From the NCBI GenBank assembly GCA_964568355.1, contig CAZMRK010000190.1, forward strand, positions 1 through 8,340: 8,340 nt of DNA, read 5' to 3'. Position 1 is the stretch's first letter, and each line of letters opens with the position of its first letter. This document shows, one piece after another, positions 5,428-8,340 of this stretch. The stretch is from JAJPJX01 sp964568355 (GTDB taxonomy: Bacteria; Acidobacteriota; Terriglobia; Bryobacterales; Bryobacteraceae). The notes below the pieces were generated by a model. That model ran no database searches, was not told where the DNA came from, and saw only the letters and a program-made list of their open reading frames with translations. The translations under genes were made by a program, and so were the position numbers.

Positions 5428-7393
5428 ACCAGAACCCGGCGCGGAGATCGAGGAAGGTAGGCTGTCGCGAGCTATCCACCGGCATCGTGTAGGATCCCCG
5501 TAAAGCATTGACTGTGAAAAACATAGAAGATGGGAGCAGAGAAAACCGGAAGCGCACGCCGGGACCGGTTTCGGTGTAGTTGGCCCAGACCTGGCGTTTC
5601 TGATCGGTGGTCAGGTTGCCGTTCCAGTAAAGCTGGGTGACGAAGCCGCCGGCTCCCGCCGTATATCCCGCCCGATTTTGGGAGTAGATGAGGAAATCAT
5701 TGCCGAAGCGGCTGACGAAAATGGCATCGGCGGTGGTATCGAAGAACCATCCGCGAGACTCGGAGCCAAGGCCCCGGCCCGGGCCGAAACCCTTATAAAA
5801 CGAGAAGCCGCCCCGATAGTCCGGTAGCTTGTGGCCGTTCAGATAGCTCATGGCGGATCCGGCTTCGGCCCAGCCCATCAGCCCGTGCCAGGACGAAGTG
5901 GCCACGCCCACACCCAGGATAAAGGCGCTCTCGGAGAGATACTGGGGCAGGATGGTGCCGGTAGTCTGGCGCGTATCGCCGATGAAGCGAACGCTCACGT
6001 ACGGGTGCAGGGGGAACTTCACGCGCCACTCGGTCTTCACCTGCCCGTAGGCGAACAAATCCTGCCAGCGGCTGGAGTATAAGGGATAAAGCCAGCCGGT
6101 AGTCCGAAAACGAGTGAAGCTGGAGTGCAGATTGTTATATGCCTTGGCGGCTTCGGCCGCGATCTTGAGGTCCGGGCTTTTGCGCGCCAGGTCGAACCAC
6201 CGGTAGGCCTGAGCATCGTCATGCAGGACGTTGTAGGTCCAGCCGAGCTTGAGCATGACCGAGAAGTCCACCGGGTCGGCTTCGTGAGCGATCTGCAGGT
6301 ACTTGAGCGCGTCCTTGAGATAGCCGGCACGCAGGCTGCGCTCGGCCATCTGCTTGGCATCCAGCACGGAAGCGGCGGCGGGATCCTCCGGGCGCTTGCT
6401 GAAGACCTGCGGCAACTGCAGCACGGCGCGAACGCGGTTGGCCAGCTCCTCGTCGCCGCTTTGGAGCACGCGGTCGAGCAGAGGAGCCGCGCTGCGCTGG
6501 TCATTCCGCGCCAGGTAGAGGAAGCCAAGCTGAGCGGCGGAGAGGTAGTCCTCCGGCGCTTTTTGCACCAGGAAAAGAAATTCCTGCTCCGCCCGGGCTT
6601 TCTCACCCATACGCAGGAGCAGGTAGGCCAGCTCGCGGCGAAGTTCGATATTCTGAGGATCGAGCTCCAGGGCCAGGCGGAATTCGTAGACGTAAGGATA
6701 GCGGGCGGGCAGCAGCGCGCGCGCCGATTCGGCGGCTCGCGGCTGGCCGCCCCGGGAGGCGGCCAGCAGGGCCGCGTTGGCCTCCTGCTCGCGATTCAGG
6801 GCCTTGAGGACCCGGCCCAGGTCCACCAGAACCGAACGGCGATCCCGCTGAAGGAGCCAGGCCCGGCGGTAGTGTTCGGCGGCCCGCTCCAGCTCGTCGC
6901 GCTGCTCGGCCAGGGTGGCCAGCTCGAAATGCGTGCTGAAGTTCTCGGCGCCCATGGCCAGGGCTTTGCGCCAGCGTTCGATGCCTTCGCGCAGCGGCCG
7001 GTCGATATTTTCGAAAGCCTGGGCAGCGGTGGGGTCGCCGGTCTTGCGAACGCGGTCGAAGATGCGCCGGGCTTCGGCCTGCTGCCGGGTCTCGTAGCAC
7101 AGGAAGGCGTATTCCATAGCCACGTGCGAATCGGAGGGGTCTAATCGTACAGCTTCGCGGAACTGATCGCGAGCGGCTTCGTTTTCGCCGATTTTGAGGT
7201 AGGTATAGGCCAGGTCCTTACGGATGGAGGCGCGCTCCGGCGCGGCAGCGATGCCCTTCAGAAAGAAAGAGATGGCTTCTTCGTATTGCTTGCCGCGGAG
7301 GGCCGCATAGGCGCTCGCGAGCGGCTCATAGGCGGGATCGCGGACCTGCGCCGTGGCCACGGCACAAGCCAGCAGCAACCATCCAAACCTCAT
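5411..7393 (-). CDS. TPR-repeat protein with predicted C-terminal outer-membrane beta-barrel (NfrA/PgaA/BcsC-like architecture)
   Basis: A 660-residue exported protein. ATG 7393 is chosen because it begins a signal peptide (MRFGWLLLACAVATAQ); the frame is open far upstream, but only antisense to malQ. Residues ~22–415 are tetratricopeptide repeats, clearest at AISFFLKGIAAAPERASIRK, DLAYTYLKIGENEAARDQFR and LDPQNIELRRELAYLLLRMG. From ~420 to 660 the composition switches to alternating aromatic and glycine-rich strands (SAFILGVGVATSSWHGLMGW, YRGGFSFYKGFG, GWFFDTTADAIFVSRFGND), ending LRAGFWYAITR. This suggests an outer-membrane barrel, most like the NfrA C-terminal region. Synthase-dependent polysaccharide exporters (PgaA, BcsC) share the plan of periplasmic TPR scaffold plus porin. 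It is the first gene of the minus-strand unit and no clear ribosome-binding site precedes it. The TPR call is firm; barrel and export roles are inferred. A non-porin surface protein is the alternative. Confidence 0.75.
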   Translation of the reverse strand: MRFGWLLLACAVATAQVRDPAYEPLASAYAALRGKQYEEAISFFLKGIAAAPERASIRKDLAYTYLKIGENEAARDQFREAVRLDPSDSHVAMEYAFLCYETRQQAEARRIFDRVRKTGDPTAAQAFENIDRPLREGIERWRKALAMGAENFSTHFELATLAEQRDELERAAEHYRRAWLLQRDRRSVLVDLGRVLKALNREQEANAALLAASRGGQPRAAESARALLPARYPYVYEFRLALELDPQNIELRRELAYLLLRMGEKARAEQEFLFLVQKAPEDYLSAAQLGFLYLARNDQRSAAPLLDRVLQSGDEELANRVRAVLQLPQVFSKRPEDPAAASVLDAKQMAERSLRAGYLKDALKYLQIAHEADPVDFSVMLKLGWTYNVLHDDAQAYRWFDLARKSPDLKIAAEAAKAYNNLHSSFTRFRTTGWLYPLYSSRWQDLFAYGQVKTEWRVKFPLHPYVSVRFIGDTRQTTGTILPQYLSESAFILGVGVATSSWHGLMGWAEAGSAMSYLNGHKLPDYRGGFSFYKGFGPGRGLGSESRGWFFDTTADAIFVSRFGNDFLIYSQNRAGYTAGAGGFVTQLYWNGNLTTDQKRQVWANYTETGPGVRFRFSLLPSSMFFTVNALRGSYTMPVDSSRQPTFLDLRAGFWYAITR

Positions 7394-7398
7394 ATTAC

Positions 7399-7418
7399 GC
7401 GCAGCTAGACTAGTGCGC
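7399..7418. promoter_or_regulatory. Near-palindrome in the divergent malQ/TPR-gene promoter region, candidate operator
   Basis: GCGCAGCTAGACTAGTGCGC pairs GCGCA with TGCGC and CTAG with CTAG around a central A, with a single unpaired G at 7404. It fills 20 of the 54 nt between the two divergent start codons, 5 nt from the TPR-gene ATG and 29 nt from the malQ GTG. With almost no loop it suits a dimeric repressor or activator better than an RNA hairpin. No convincing -35/-10 pair was identified on either strand here. The binding protein is unknown; the MerR gene at the end of the same unit is one candidate. Confidence 0.4.
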
Positions 7419-7447
7419 CTGGCACGGAAATTTCGCAGAATGATTAC

Positions 7448-8340
7448 GTGAACAGCGCGCGACTGAGCGGGATTCTGCTGCATCCGACCTCCCTGCCGGG
7501 ACGGTTTGGCATTGGGGACCTGGGTCCGGAGGCCCATCGTTTCGCCGAGTTTCTGGCGGAGGCCGGGCAGCGCATCTGGCAGGTGCTGCCGCTGGGGCCG
7601 ACCGGCTATGGCGATTCGCCCTACCAGCTCTTTTCCGCCTTCGCGGGAAATGCCATGCTGCTCAGCCCGGAGCGGCTGGCCGAAGAGGGCCTGCTCACCG
7701 CGGCAGAGCTGGAGGCAGTACCGGCCTTTCCGTGCGATTTCGTGGACTACGGCCGGGTGATCCCTTATAAGTGGAGCCTGCTGCGGCAAGCGTACAGCCG
7801 CCTGGGTGCGGAGCAGCGGGCGGCGCTGGCCGGTTTTCGGGAACGCCACGCGGCCTGGCTGGAGGACTTCGCGCTGTTCATGGCCCTCAAAGAGACCCAT
7901 CCGGAGGCAAAGGTGTGGAGCGATTGGGAGCCGGGGCTGGTCGGGCGCGATCCGCAGACGCTCTCCCGATGGAAAGAGCGGCTGGCGGGGGAGATCGAAT
8001 TCCACGCCTACGTCCAGTTCGAGTTCTTCCGCCAGTGGGAGGCGCTGCGGCGCCACGCGGCTGGACTGGGCGTGCGCATGATGGGAGACCTGCCGATCTA
8101 CGTGGCGCACGACAGCGCCGACGTGTGGGCGCACGCGGACCTCTTCCGGCTGGACACAAACGGCAGGCCGCTGGCGGTGGCGGGAGTGCCGCCGGACTAC
8201 TTCAGCGCGACGGGCCAGCTTTGGGGGAACCCGATCTACCGCTGGGACCACCTTGCCGCATCGGGCTACGCCTGGTGGATCGAGCGGTTGCGGGCGACGC
8301 TGGCCCTGGTCGACATGATCCGCCTGGACCACTTCCGCGG
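7448..8340 (+). CDS. malQ: 4-alpha-glucanotransferase (amylomaltase, GH77), N-terminal part (3' end outside window)
   Basis: Cytoplasmic enzyme that transfers alpha-1,4-glucan segments between maltodextrins, used in maltose or glycogen metabolism. The window gives 297 residues of about 500, running open to the edge. The N-terminal motif is SGILLHPTSLPGRFGIGDLG (7–26), then WQVLPLGPTGYGDSPYQ (44–60), GDLPIYVAHDSADVW (from G213), the GH77 250s-loop signature PPDYFSATGQLWGNP (248–262) and IRLDHFRG. D294 in RLDHFRG aligns with the catalytic nucleophile of family 77. The acid/base Glu and the transition-state Asp should lie beyond the window. The GTG at 7448 gives the expected N-terminus just before the first conserved block; no strong ribosome-binding site precedes it, and the nearby ATG at 7440 is out of frame and stops after three codons. 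It diverges from the TPR gene. Confidence 0.96.
   Translation, partial: MNSARLSGILLHPTSLPGRFGIGDLGPEAHRFAEFLAEAGQRIWQVLPLGPTGYGDSPYQLFSAFAGNAMLLSPERLAEEGLLTAAELEAVPAFPCDFVDYGRVIPYKWSLLRQAYSRLGAEQRAALAGFRERHAAWLEDFALFMALKETHPEAKVWSDWEPGLVGRDPQTLSRWKERLAGEIEFHAYVQFEFFRQWEALRRHAAGLGVRMMGDLPIYVAHDSADVWAHADLFRLDTNGRPLAVAGVPPDYFSATGQLWGNPIYRWDHLAASGYAWWIERLRATLALVDMIRLDHFR

Noticed and set aside
6125..7144. A plus-strand open frame (339 codons) opposite the TPR region
   Set aside because: It is the complement of TPR-encoding codons and shows no recognisable family; no ribosome-binding site supports it.
7394..8332. A 313-codon N-terminal extension of the TPR protein on the minus strand
   Set aside because: It runs antisense through malQ, whose reading frame has all GH77 motifs, and the TPR protein has its own signal peptide at ATG 7393. 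The extension is a GC-rich shadow frame.
1..8340. CRISPR array, tRNA or rRNA gene, insertion sequence, defence or toxin–antitoxin system
   Set aside because: No regular repeats, RNA-gene signatures, transposase motifs or small paired toxin-like genes were seen; nearly all bases are accounted for by the listed genes.

Overview
The window is high-GC bacterial chromosome, most likely close to the replication origin. The first 3 kb hold the conserved block mnmG–rsmG–parA–parB, and a perfect parS centromere palindrome lies inside the last codons of rsmG. Gene order, the GC-rich codon use and the flanking secreted-protein genes fit a Gram-negative, outer-membrane bacterium. An acidobacterium (Bryobacterales/Solibacter-like) is my best guess, from the general look of the proteins only, and no rRNA or other marker confirms it.

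Layout. Positions 1–751 (+): the C-terminal ~40% of MnmG (tRNA uridine-34 modification). 741–1331 (+): RsmG (16S rRNA methyltransferase), overlapping mnmG. 1312–1329: parS. 1388–2182 (+): ParA, with a TTG start. 2142–3032 (+): ParB, overlapping parA by 41 nt. Facing this block, and ending only 8 nt from parB, is a three-gene minus-strand unit read from right to left: a TPR protein with a predicted outer-membrane barrel (7393–5411), a secreted glycoside-hydrolase-like TIM-barrel protein (5427–3442, overlapping the TPR gene by 17 nt) and a small MerR-family regulator (3421–3041, 20 nt further on). Diverging from the TPR gene across only 54 nt is malQ (4-alpha-glucanotransferase), which runs off the right edge just after its catalytic aspartate. 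The 54-nt gap contains a 20-bp near-palindrome that could be an operator.

How the genes work together. ParA, ParB and parS form a complete chromosome-segregation system. MnmG and RsmG are translation-quality enzymes whose link to parAB is conserved position rather than shared function. The TPR–barrel plus hydrolase-like pair has the logic of the outer-membrane and periplasmic half of a synthase-dependent polysaccharide export system (compare PgaA/PgaB, or the NfrA phage-N4 receptor type). No synthase, deacetylase or c-di-GMP module is in the window, so that role is inference.

No RNA gene, CRISPR array, insertion sequence or convincing intrinsic terminator was seen. No intergenic stretch exceeds 60 nt. 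The least understood part is the TPR/hydrolase/MerR unit.
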